From assembly GCA_019155185.1 (NCBI GenBank), contig CM032799.1:310001-374000 (forward strand): a stretch of DNA of 64,000 nt, given 5' to 3'. Positions 12,708-24,050 of the stretch are shown piece by piece. This DNA is from Beaufortia kweichowensis (taxonomy: Eukaryota; Chordata; Actinopteri; Cypriniformes; Gastromyzontidae). The first letter of the stretch is position 1, and each line of letters opens with the position of its first letter. A program made the translations under genes and the position numbers. The notes below the pieces were generated by a model that was not told the origin of the DNA, ran no database searches, and saw only the letters and a program-made list of their open reading frames with translations.

Positions 12708-13394
12708 GTGAGTTTGAGCCTGTCTGTAAAAATAAAGTCATTCTTTTTGGTGTTTTTCTGTTTCCTACATAAAACAAGGCTTATATAATGTAAATAAAGT
12801 GCTGTGAATAATAACCTTGATTGATCGAGTAAAGCCATGTCAAAGTTTGAAGTCAATGATTAGAGAGACAACTTCTGTTTTTTTTTTGTTGCAAAAAATA
12901 ATAAAAGTAGTGTCAATAAAATCATTGTTTTAATATTTAAAAGCATTAATTTTCTATCATAGGAATGCCATGTATTATACATTTAAAAAATGGGTTCTAT
13001 ATATTGTTTAATTTAAATGAATAAACACACAATATTACACATCCTATGTTCTTCATTTTATGGCTATGACTAATAGAGATTTTATGACTTTAGCCTGGAT
13101 TAAACAGACACCTGTTGATTGTTGTCACACATGGACTAAAAACATGATGTTGAATCAAATGTCTCTGGTGCTGTTTGCCGAGTTTGAATTAAGCACATGA
13201 TTTAGGCTTTTAGAGCTACAGTGGGCTGACAGTTTTCTGCCATATCATTGACTTCAGAAGTCATGCCATATAGTGCACAAGTTATATCCTCTTTTGCTCC
13301 GACGAGCTGGACGGCCCATGCTTTAATTACATGAAAAAGAGAAGCCTGGACATTCTGTAAAACTTCTCTTTTTGTGTTTCATGGAAAAGAGAAG

Positions 13395-13440
13395 TATGTG
13401 AGGATGAGTAAATGATGACAGAATTTTAATTTATTTCACC
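13395..13440. mobile_element. Tail fragment of a cyprinid-type MITE
   Basis: The stretch GTGAGGATGAGTAAATGATG followed by ACAGAATTTTAATTTATTTCACC matches the 3' end of the abundant foldback MITEs (typically GAGTAAATGATGACAGAATTTTCATTTTTGGGTGAA). No other end is visible nearby. Confidence 0.5.
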
Positions 13441-13466
13441 GTTACCTCATTTACATCTTTATAAAA

Positions 13467-13467
13467 G

Positions 13468-13503
<36 letters not shown>
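13467..13503. repeat. (ATA)n trinucleotide microsatellite
   Basis: About 12 copies of AAT/ATA, uninterrupted, directly after the MITE tail fragment at 13395-13440. Microsatellites often arise at the A/T-rich ends of such elements. Confidence 0.95.
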
Positions 13504-13504
<1 letters not shown>

Positions 13505-13959
13505 ATGGTAAGAGTGACATACTGTGTTTTGTGATTATGGGATTTGATATTTCACTAACTGTATGTGACTGAATGTCAGCTAATTAGGTCTTATTTTAAC
13601 ACTGAATGCCCAGAATCACAGGAGGATTACCACATGGCCGTATATTATAATCATTCTTTAATATTGGGGTTTATATTTAATTAGAGGAAGATCAAAAATT
13701 TATGCTTTACCTTATGGGATACATCGAACTGTTAAAGACCTTATTTATTAATTTAAAACCTGTGTGTCAAAATCACATTCACAGCTCCTGATGGGCAATG
13801 ACATATCGACCTTGACTCTTTGTTATTGTAAAGGAGGTTGACTGAAAATGTCCCTCTCTGATGACAGAAAACTGCAGAAGTGATTTTATGAAAGTCAGGG
13901 CAGATGTGCCTTGTCCAGGTTCTCTGTGTAATGAATGCAAATCAGAGTTAAAAAATGGC

Positions 13960-14360
13960 AGCTAGTCTCTCCCCCGAGCGCTGACCCCGTCATCTGATGT
14001 CCTCCTCATCACTGCTTGAGCTTCATTATTTAAAGAATACAGTTGTTTGAGTGACACTCATTTTCACTGCCTCTCTCTCTCTGATCCCTGTGGACTGATG
14101 GGGATGTGGACTTCACTCTTTCCCTGAGCATTAGGGTTTGGTCTGGCCCCTAATAAACCACAAGCGTTTCATCCTGCATCTCTCCAGCAGCCGCTGGGCC
14201 TAAATGAGATCGTATATTGTCGCAAGAGTTCCTCGCCTTACAATTTAGTGTGCTATCGCTTTGTCTTTAAAGTGGTCAATGTGACTGATGGGAGATGAGC
14301 TTCACGCTTCGTACAGGTACAAGTAGCGATCACATGATCGGGTGGCGGTGGCCCCGTATT
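13960..14360. promoter_or_regulatory. Candidate non-coding regulatory block in intron 1
   Basis: Balanced composition with clustered CpGs in an otherwise AT-rich intron. It lacks simple repeats apart from a short CT run and has no coding frame with splice borders. Such islands near the 5' end of long developmental-gene introns are often conserved enhancers. This is inference from composition only. Confidence 0.2.
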
Positions 14361-17300
14361 GCACCCTGTCGAGTTTTAGAGAGTAATATCATGCAGTGAT
14401 TTTGTCAGGTCAGGCCTCTGGCGAGAGATTGCCGGGCGACTCTGGGGTATTGCTTGGTTTTGTATGCGATCGGCGTACAAGATCCTAACAGGCATTTACT
14501 CTTAGGGGCCATCGCTTGTCAAGCTAAGCTCAGACGATTTTTTTATTTGGCGTGGGCACGTCCTTTCTGTCAGACAAGTTTATGTGCGTGCCTAGCCTTT
14601 ATTTGTGTGTTTGTTATTCCCATCAGCACTGTGCTATTGGCTGTTAATCTCAGAGGAATATAGACATGTGGGGTCTCGGTGAGGATGGATGGAGGTGCTT
14701 GAAGGATCCTGATTGGCTGTTGTCTCCAAGGCCTAGTTTCCAGGCCCGGGTGTTGGCTGTAAGTCTTTGGCCTCGTTTGGTCAGCGTCAGGATAAGAAGA
14801 AAAACTAGTTGCATATATGCAGAAAATTGTACATGCTGTATTTACTTTCTCAATGTGGATAATCATATTGGCTTTGTGAATGGTACTACACAGTGCAGTA
14901 ATATTGGGTTTACTTCTATTTCGTTTATGATTAGAGGCGTTGTACCGCAGTATGGTTTGTCAGTACGAAGAAGGTTGGGCAATCGATCTTTGTGATAGAT
15001 TGTTTTCATTACTTGCTTCTTTTCCCTATGAGACTGTATGATTTAGAGCTGGTGGTAACTAATGTCCTTCAGGTTTCCCTTGAAGTTTCATTAATAGTGT
15101 TAATAATCATAATGTTGCATTTATTCATGAACGCAGGGAGGCTTCACAAATCACGGCTCGGTGCTTTCAGCAGAAATGCAAAACAAACGGAGCATTATGT
15201 TTATAGGAATACTAACACGCTCATCAATCAGTGAGGTTTCTGAACTTTTCATGAACTTCACATGAAGCTTGTGTTTCGCACCGATATGTTCAACGTTTGC
15301 TGGGAATGCAGGTTTTACTCTAAAGTATGTGAATGATATGGGATGGCCGTGTCTAATGGCTTTCTTAGTGATTACGGCAGACATGCTGAGCTCACTTTAA
15401 ATGTATTGTAATGGTGCAAAATATTAGGGAAGGGTCAAACAGGGCTTTTGAACAAAAAAGATGTGTTTTGAGGATTATTTTGAAATCAGAGAGGGAATAC
15501 AGTGAATTAGATCACTTTCCCTTAGATGTTGTTTTTGTGTGATGCTAAATTTTTCATTATATTTAATGATTTTGCAGTGGACATGCTAAAACACATCGGT
15601 CAACAAAATTTATGTCTGGTTGCCTATTGGTCTCTGGTTGGGATTATGATCCGTTGTATTTCCATGATTTGTAGATATTTATGTTCTTATGAAATATAAA
15701 TGTATATTTATATATAAATAAGGTAAAGATGCACTTCACAACTAGCTGAACATTTTAGGACTTAACTCCTATTTATTTAAAGTATAAGTGTGGCAGATGC
15801 GGATGGTTAATGCCTTGTTTACTGAAGATGGCTGACTGGTGGGGCTGCACGATATTAAATATAAAATGTGATATGCAATAACTTGCCAAATGATGCAATA
15901 TGCTAATGCTTTATATTTGTAAAACCTATTTAAATTCTGTTGAAATATATTTGACAACATATAACCATCATATGCTTCACATTCTCTAAATAACAGAAGT
16001 GTTGTTCTCAGTTGCCCACACAAAGATTTTAAGACTAGATTCTTTAAACACGGACTTTATTTGCTCACTGTAAACACAGAAACTGAAACGCTATGACCAA
16101 ACGGGTGTGATCAGTTGTTGTTGTCATGACTAAATTACATTTCTAATCGGCCTGACAGATGTTAACTGTGTTCCTGGCTTTAGCGGTAACTGCATGTGCT
16201 ACACACATGTTGAGCAGTTGTGTAGAAGACAAAGGTCTGAGTTTTAAGTTGATCTTATATTCCATCCCTGCTGTTCATTTCTCTGCTGTAAATGAGAATT
16301 GAGGCTTTGAGATCTGTAATTATTCAATTATGGTTTTATCTAATCACACCAGAAAGCTTAGTGATTGTGCAAGGTTGCCTGTGATTGTGTGTTTTAAATG
16401 TTTGTCTTTTGGACATCTCACATTTACTGCTTATGGTGTACTTGAGTACTGAGGTAGACTAGTTAACAAATGTTAAAAAGTTTACAGATTACTAAATGCA
16501 TGTAGGCGTTATAGCGCTCCAGATTTGAACTTTTATTCATTAACAGTCCAAAAGGCTGTAGATGAATAGAGGTTAAGTAAAAGTTTATTTTTGTGGACAG
16601 TTCGAGCTCTCGGCTAGCTGTCACAGCTTGGAGCACCAGCGCTTGGCTGCGTGTTATCTCGCCGGCGATAGATCGCAGGAAAGTGTTGTTAATTACCAGA
16701 TTTCCTTCTTCACCATTGATGTCTCGGTAGCTTGCAGTCTTCCATTTTTGTTATGCTAATCTGAAACATTTTCCTGCAGCTGTGTAATTATGCATTTAAT
16801 GCGTTTCAGGATTAAAGTGAATGAAAAATGGCCTAGATTTAGTTGCACTAATCTTTAGCCTTTATACAAAAGCCATCGCTTGAAAAAAGAATGCCATTTT
16901 CACTTTGAGGATTCGCTGTGTCATTTGTGCTCTGCATTTCCTGCGACCCTTAATTGCATTTTTGCTTTGTGTTTTGTTATATTCTTTGAAGTGTTTTTTT
17001 GTTGACCCAGGCGTGTCAGTTACTAGCGAGACCTGTGGTCCTTGGCCAGCGCGCGTTCAAGAATGTTCCGGGCTGGGAAACAAGTGGAAATGTGCTTTAG
17101 TCATAGACTCTGCATATTTAGCATGTCTGCAAGCACTTGGCCAAAGGCAGTAAATTGTTTTAGAGAGACCAGAGGAGGTGAAGGAAGTGCTCGGGAGTCA
17201 CTCAGGAAGTTATCAGGCCGTCAAAAAGGGACACTTAATTACCCGGGCAAACGCAGGCCGGAGCTGCGCTGCTGTTTTTTCATTAAGTGCAGGAATGCCA

Positions 17301-17901
17301 GATGCACGAGTGCTGAGCTGGCTGCCAAAGCAGCTGATATCATGAAAAAGTCTGGCTTTCAGCCAGGAGAGAAAACAATTAGCATGCTTTGCCTCAGAGA
17401 CGGTGTTGGTTAGCATCTGCTCTTGATTGAAAAGTAGGTGCATGGTTTGTGATGGAAACTACCTCTGGACCTCAGATGTCCTCGTTGAAGTACTAGCCTT
17501 TAGTGGTTTACATGAGTTTGGCAGCGTTGCAACACAAAACGTGTGCTATTTTCAATTGTTGCACATCCGCTGTTGTGGATTTGTTTGTCTGTAACTGTTG
17601 TCTCCAGTGACTTGGAGGCATGATGTTGTCTTTGAAGAAACCAAATAAACAATGTGTGCTTGGGCTGTGTTTTAAATGTATTTTAGTATGTGTGTTTATG
17701 CTGTTATGGGTTAGATTTAGATGAGTGTGTGCATACATGTGTTTTATGAAACTACACATTTTGTGTTATTTGAGGGGGGGATCAGTAGAAACCTTGAAGT
17801 ACAATATTATATTAATATGTTTCGGTAGTTATTAGTGTATAGTTAGTTAAAACTTCTAGTGCTTTGTGCAGTTAAGCTCATTCTGAGTTTTGGTAAGTAT
17901 G

Positions 17902-17922
17902 AGTGTGTGTGTGTGTGTGTGT
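17902..17922. repeat. Short (TG)n microsatellite
   Basis: About 10 copies of TG/GT, pure, in intron 1. Confidence 0.9.
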
Positions 17923-18399
17923 AATGTTTGTATTAGAGAGAAGTTGTGTGTCTGTCTGTGGAATATTTATGTGGTTAGGTTTTCCGATTATTGCATTAGC
18001 ACTGCAGATATTTATCAAACACGAGTAGGAGTGGAGCGTCCAGACATGCTGTCTGATCTGGACTCTTCCTGTATGTGCTCGTCTCATTTAAGCACTGATT
18101 ACCCACATACACGTCCCTTCCCACATTGGCCTTAGTGCCCAGAAAAATATTCATTTAATTTGTTCAACCATATAAAAAGCATCTCCTTTCATTCAGGCTA
18201 TATTGCGGTCCATAAGAGAAAATGAGGTGTGGGTCTGAAAATTGTATGTTTATTAAATTCAATTCACAGCAAAATTGGTATTTTCATATTTGACCAGAAG
18301 GTGCAAGAATACGATGCAGAGGTGGAAGATCGTTCTCCGAGATGGACAGTGTCTTATTGCATCATTATCATCACCATCATGATCATTACTGTTTATGAG

Positions 18400-18620
18400 T
18401 CTGGTAATGACTCTAGGCTTGGTAATGGACCCTGCGCCAACAAAAGCAATTGTGGAAATACGGCAGGAGCCCCGCTGCTCGCCGTCATCAGGGTAAAAAT
18501 TGCAAAATGTTCCAGAGATTTCCATCGTTTCATTATGGTGCGGCGGCGCTATCTCCCGCCATGCCCGTATCCTCATTCACCGGTCGTGTAGCTGGGAATA
18601 GGCTTTAATGTGGCATGTAA
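18400..18620. promoter_or_regulatory. CpG-rich candidate regulatory block in intron 1
   Basis: Contains a run of CpGs (CCGCTGCTCGCCGTCATC, GTGCGGCGGCGCTATC, CACCGGTCGTG) within about 200 bases, and overlapping open frames on both strands (120 and 105 codons) simply because stop-rich AT sequence is absent. No frame resembles a known protein. A conserved non-coding element is the simplest reading; an unannotated exon is the alternative. Confidence 0.25.
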
Positions 18621-21223
18621 TACAGAGTTTTTTTGTAGACTGGTGCGCTCTCGCACTTTGTTGAATGCTGGAAACCGCAGCACTCCTGGCCTTTGGCTCA
18701 CCCTCGTTGGCTTCGCGTTACTGCAAGCATTTAAAGGCTCAGGGTGCGTTTGGGTTGGAAGCGTGATTAGGCAGGTGCGTTGGCTGTCAAATGTCATTTT
18801 GCTCACGGGATGTGTGAGATGAGGTCATGTGTGATCTGATGTCATTGCTAACTGAGTGTAAAACAGAAAATTGTAAATTGTACAGAAGTTGTGCAGAATA
18901 TTTAGTAAAGCCATAAATCTATACATTGATTATAATGATGGAAAAGATCAAACCTGACATGTGTGCACAAAGCATTTATAAGAATACTGTTTTATGTATC
19001 ACCTTTTTCCAGGTAAAATATCCAAAAACGGATGTCTGAGAAGGTATTTTCTGAGATCTCGACATTGGCTATTTGTGTTTTGTGTTCGTGCATTGGCAAC
19101 AAGATTTTTCCGCTTGTTTGTGCTTGTTTATGTTTAAGACGAGTGGAAAAAATTGCCCATGCAGCAAGACACAATGCACTCTGTAACACCTTTCAGATTG
19201 TCTTGTAGACCCTGGTGAGATATTGTCTTCTTTGTTCTACGTGTTTTAAAGTAAAGATTTCACTTCTTACACTTAATCAAATGTTAAACCCACTTGAGAT
19301 TATGAGCTCAATAATTACACTCAGTAAAACTGAAGCATACTTTTATGTAATTACATATAATGACTATGACAAGGGTGTATAATCTTTGTGAAATTACAAC
19401 AGCCGTTCTTGGATTGTGGTTTGTGTTAAATTTTCTTGATAGCCTATATATTTTAAGCAAGTTGCATTTGTGTGCATGTGAACTATGTGAAAATAAATCT
19501 TCATTGTTTATTCTATTGATATTTTAAAAAAAAAACCTTAAAAAATCTTTAAGAAGTAAAGCAATTAAAAGTGAAGAAAAATGTCATTATGAAATGTATG
19601 TTTTTCTCCTCCAATACACGTTGGCCACAATTATTGTCCTAACACTATTTACAACCTCCCTTTTGCCATAACACCATCTCTGAGTCTTCTCTTGTAATCA
19701 TTTTGATCTGGACTGTAGTTGTTTAATGTCTGAATCACAATCATATTCATATTATAAGGTCTGATAACCGTCCATCTGTCAAAGAATAACACAATTATTT
19801 TCACTTCTGAAACATTACTACAGAGATAGACCAGTTTGTTTAAATTCATTTGGGGCTGAAATGGTTCTTTGAGTAACTTGATTACAAAATTTCCTCATTT
19901 ATCAAGCTCACTTCATTATGTCTAATCAGCGCTATCACATCAAAGTAATTGTTACTAATTTACAAGCTAAAGTAGATTTGTTTAAGAGTTTAGGTGTGAT
20001 TGTAATATTGATAGGGCAAGTCTAGGAGACTGAGATTGTAATTTTTTTTAAACAAACCAGCAAGTAAAACAATTAAAGAGTCACTCATCTGTCTTCCCTA
20101 CCTATCTATCACCTTAGAGATTTAAGCTACTTAAAAGATAAAAATTTCTCTCAAGTGCTGTTTTATTTATTTTGGAAACCCTTAGTAGTTTCTATTGTAC
20201 TATTGATAATGTTTAAGCAAAACTTCACTGATCATATATGTGAGTATGTACTGGTCAAAACTGGGCTTTTAAATGAACATTTTGCAAGTGTATGAGTCAT
20301 CCACGCAATCACAGTTCATCTGGTAAAAGCTGACAGCTCTGTAGACCTACAACAGCCAAGATAAACAGGGTTGGCCTGTATCAGTCGTGTTTCACGCTGT
20401 CAATAAAGTTTTGCTGTTACTTACCACACCTCCCACTGCTAGCCATGGTCTTTCTACATGCCATTGTTCAAAAGCAGTTGACACATGTTGCTTTGTTTTA
20501 AATGATCAAGCAACATGTATGCATTGAAAAATGATGATGTAATGACATAAGATCATGCACAAGATATAGTTAAGGCATTTGTCACACACCGGATGTTATC
20601 TTACTTCTTGGCATTGGCTGAAGTTTGAGCTTATCTTGACATTTAGAGCACAGATTTGCAATTGCATCACGCTGGTGTCGGGGATCTGGGTGGCAGTTGT
20701 TGTGAGCTCACAGGGCTTTGATGATTTGTGGATGTTGATGTATGCTGCTTTGTCTTCTGTCAGCATAAATCAGAAAGGTTCATTGGGCCCTAGCATGGGC
20801 CTTGCAGCACTCCCCCTGTTGGAGCTGACAGTAAAGGAGTTCTGTGGGAACACTGTTCAGTTTAATAAAAGGCGTCCCAGTTTTAGGATGTCTAAATACA
20901 TGATGTTAAGTATTTTCAGCTTTTACTAATAGGTTTTTCAGTTCATTGATATAACAAAATGAAGTTCATTTATCGAAAACAGTGCTGCATGGAGTATCAA
21001 CAATATTATGATATTGTCAGTTTTGGTCCATAGTAATCCATATACTGTGGTATAGACACTTGGTTATTTTTTCACTAGAATTTTAATGAAAGGTCCTCTT
21101 GACTTTGTCGACAACGCTGTGGGAAATTCAGGAAATAAGTTGATAAGTCTGCAGTCAGCAGGTGTGTGTGTGTTATTGTGTGCACTTGCTGATAGTTCAC
21201 ACATGCCTTTGTTTGTTTTGCAG

Positions 21224-21325
21224 GAGGGAGATTTCCTGGTACGAACCCATCATGTTGAGTACTGTGACGGGGGAATTCTGGACCCTGATGATGTGCTAAC
21301 AGACCTTGTGGAGGACAAGGACAGG
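21224..21325 (+). CDS. pard3b: pard3b coding exon B (codons 40-73): second half of the PB1-like domain
   Basis: This 102-nt exon (34 codons, phase 0 on both sides) reads EGDFLVRTHHVEY, then the signature CDGGILDPDDV, then LTDLVEDKDR. The acidic GGILDPDD loop and the following EDKD are hallmarks of the PAR-3/PARD3B N-terminal domain. The HHVEY and DPDDV spelling again favours PARD3B over PARD3. In the family's PB1-like fold, acidic and basic faces of neighbouring molecules pack front to back, and this exon supplies the acidic face. The acceptor is a T-rich tract ending TTTTGCAG at 21223; the donor is GACAGG|GTAAAG at 21326. It splices in frame from exon A and into exon C, whose first residues LIAVYEE continue the domain. 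Confidence 0.9.
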
Positions 21326-22629
21326 GTAAAGCACTTGCAAAGACATTCAAGAATTAAAGAAGATTCAAATGTATTTAGTATCATCTTTATTTATGCAGCT
21401 CTTTTCCACACATCACAATTCTATAGTGACTTTTGCATTTAAAGCAGTGCAAATTGTAAATAAACTTGACTTGACTACCACAAATTGCCCCAGGTGTAAT
21501 AAGTTGTTTAAGATTGTTTTTAATCGGTGATCTTTTTTGGTCACGTTGAATTGATGGTGTTAGTGGACTAGAACTGCGTGAAGTTCACACAGTGACACAA
21601 TGACAATGGACACTATGTTCATTTTTGGATATTGCATTTATATTAGGTCTCTGCTGTGCCTGGATACTGCTGGTGTCATTTTTACAGGAAATAATATTTT
21701 TTTACATGCCTTCCTGCATTAGTAAGCTTTCTCTCTTCTCGTTACCCATACTTAATATCTCAACTTTATAGCAAAGACACAGAAACATGGTACAGAATGT
21801 CAACGTTTGCCCGTATTGGAATGTAACTTTGCAGTCATTAATCCACTAAACCTACTTTATGACAGAATTGGCCAAATGGAAGGGCTATATTCAGCATTAA
21901 CCTGCGTGGGAGTAGTTTAAAGATGGAATAATAATGACTATGAGGCATTTGCTAGTGTGAATTGGCTTTCCGTAATACTTTCCGCAATCGATTGCGTCTT
22001 TAATAGAGATGTTTGGTAATGTCATTTATCCCAGAGCAACAAAACAACACAGGGAACCTGTAACAGATTGCCTCCAGAACACATTTACTCTTGCAAGTGT
22101 GAGAAGGTTTGTCGAGAACTTGTGAGCAAAATGTGAGAAAACGCATGCAAAATCACAGGTTAGGTCTCAATGCAATATATAGCCAAGTATATTTGCTGAA
22201 AATGATGAATGTATTATATGTATGATAGTAAATAGGAAGTGCTAAAGAGTTTTGATAGAGGTCATGGTAAAAATGTTCAAATGTAATGTGTATTCATGAG
22301 CCTTTATGAACATTATGGTCATTCAGTGTTTATAATGGAAGTACAGTGGACACTTCACTGGTTCATATGGAAAGCGACTCGTTGACATTTGCTTGTGAAG
22401 AGAGAGTGCTTTGGCCAATGAGCCCTTAGGGTTTTGTGTTTGTCCTTTCTCTTTATGGAGGTTATTATATTGAGTTGTGTGGCCGCTCCTAACTCGATAA
22501 CATAAAGGGCATTTTCCTCTTAATTGAATTCTCTCAGACATCAAATGGTCTATCAGATGCAAAGCTTTTGATTTCTGCACACTAATTAATAGAAGTAAAG
22601 GCATGGGGTGGTATGGGTTGCTCTATCCG

Positions 22630-23554
22630 CTATCTCTCTCTCTCTCTCTCTATCTCATATAAAATATATATATATATAAAACCATATATCTCTATATATA
22701 TATATATATATATATCTATATATAAATATAATATAATATCTATCTCAAAAATATATCTATATATCTAAAATATATAAAATATATAAAAATATATATATAT
22801 ATCAATAATAAAACCATATCTCAATAAAATATAATAAATATATCTATATGTAATAAAGCAATATATATAAATAATATGTATATAAGAACAATATATCTAA
22901 ATAACAGACAATATATAAGTAGAATATATGTATGTATAAAGAATATATGTAAGTAATAAATAATATGTATGTAATATGTGAATAATATGTAAGGCTAATA
23001 TGTGTGTAATATGTAATATGGTGTGAATGTATATAATACAATATGTAATATGTATCTTATGTGAAATATGTCTCTAAAGATAATATGTAAAATATGTATG
23101 TATATGTGCTAATAATATGTATATATGTATGTGTATGTGTAATATATATCTATGTGTGTATGTAAGATATGTGGAATATGTATGTGTAATAAGGTGTATG
23201 TATGTATGTATATGTATGTATATGTCTATGTCTATGTAAAGGAATATGTATATGTAAAGATATGTATATCAATATGTCCAATGTGGTGTCATATGTGAAT
23301 AAGATATGTATATATGTATAATGAATATATATGTATGTGTGAATATGTGTATATAAGAATATCTATGTGTATGTATAAAATATAAAATATGTAAATATCT
23401 AATATGTATAAAATATATATGAATAATATGTATATATGTAAAATATATGTAATCTCTCTATGTATGAATATCTCTGTAATAAAATATGTCTCTCTCTATG
23501 TAAAATATATCCCTAAAATATGTCTCTATGTAATATATATATATCTATGTAAGA

Positions 23555-23590
<36 letters not shown>

Positions 23591-23632
23591 CTATCTCATA
23601 TATATATAAAATATATCTGAATATAGATATTG
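22630..23632. repeat. 1 kb AT-rich composite microsatellite (TATA/ATATGT/TCTA)
   Basis: Begins with a CT run (22633-22653) and passes into about 1 kb built almost only from TATA, ATATGTAT, TCTATATA and AATATGTG words, with frequent small irregularities. The two open frames inside (Tyr/Ile-rich, at 22844 and 23404) are translation of the repeat, not genes. This is an expanded and decayed compound microsatellite. Some of the irregularity could be assembly error, since such tracts are hard to sequence. Confidence 0.9.
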
Positions 23633-23754
23633 CTTCATAATCATAAAGTGTAGCAGTGTGTTTTATAGGGTTTAGCCAGAGGGAATGCAGTCTAATTCTG
23701 AGGAATAATTTACATATAAAAGATGAAAAATTGTCATGATTTAAAGATTAGGAG

Positions 23755-24050
23755 TTAGGCTATTAACTTGGAGCTGGCGGTGCCTTTTTATTGAGCATTA
23801 ATTTGTATGAATATTCTGCGCCGTAATCGACTGCGTTTCATACAAGCTCATATGAAGACACGCACACAGACTTATTTAAAATCATAGTCTCTATCTCTCT
23901 CTCGCTATTTGCCTGTTGGTATTGTGCCTTTATTCTGTTACAGTCGGTATTTACTCATAAATCCAGTCCGGGATGAGGAATGAGCTTTCGCTGGAGTGAT
24001 GTTGCCATGGTGACAACTTTCCCAAATGTCACAGCCTGTGTTACTGTATC
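23755..24050. promoter_or_regulatory. Candidate non-coding regulatory block next to the AT repeat
   Basis: Unique sequence with homeodomain-like words (GAGCATTAATTTG, TGAATATTC), a CpG cluster (CTGCGCCGTAATCGACTGCG) and mixed base composition, directly after the 1 kb AT-rich tract. No coding frame. Regulatory role is inferred only. Confidence 0.2.

Larger units (their letters stand above)
12708..21223 (+). other. pard3b intron 1 (8.5 kb)
   Basis: Phase-0 intron from GTGAGT at 12708 to a clean TTTGTTTTGCAG acceptor at 21223. It holds an AAT trinucleotide array (13467-13503), a short TG array (17902-17922), the tail of a cyprinid-type MITE (about 13395-13440), and CpG-richer blocks at about 13960-14360, 16600-16760, 17140-17400 and 18400-18620 that could be regulatory. 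Between 14.45 and 15.4 kb both strands have modest open frames of 60-110 codons, but they match nothing and have no splice framework. The rest is AT-rich with no feature I can name. Confidence 0.8.

Noticed and set aside
14454..15384. Consecutive open frames of 60-110 codons on both strands in intron 1
   Set aside because: They resemble no protein, overlap each other on opposite strands, and have no exon-like borders.
21086..21442. Continuous 118-codon frame across exon B
   Set aside because: Only 21224-21325 is exon. The flanks are intron, as shown by the T-rich acceptor, the GTAAAG donor, and loss of PARD3B similarity outside.
21360..21470. Possible fish interspersed repeat (TTTATTTATGCAGCTCTTTT ... 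AAAGCAGTGCAAATTG)
   Set aside because: Some likeness to a common fish repeat with AGCGCTTTTCACAATACA, but too diverged to call by eye.
22844..23640. Tyr/Ile-rich frames
   Set aside because: Translation of the AT-rich composite repeat.
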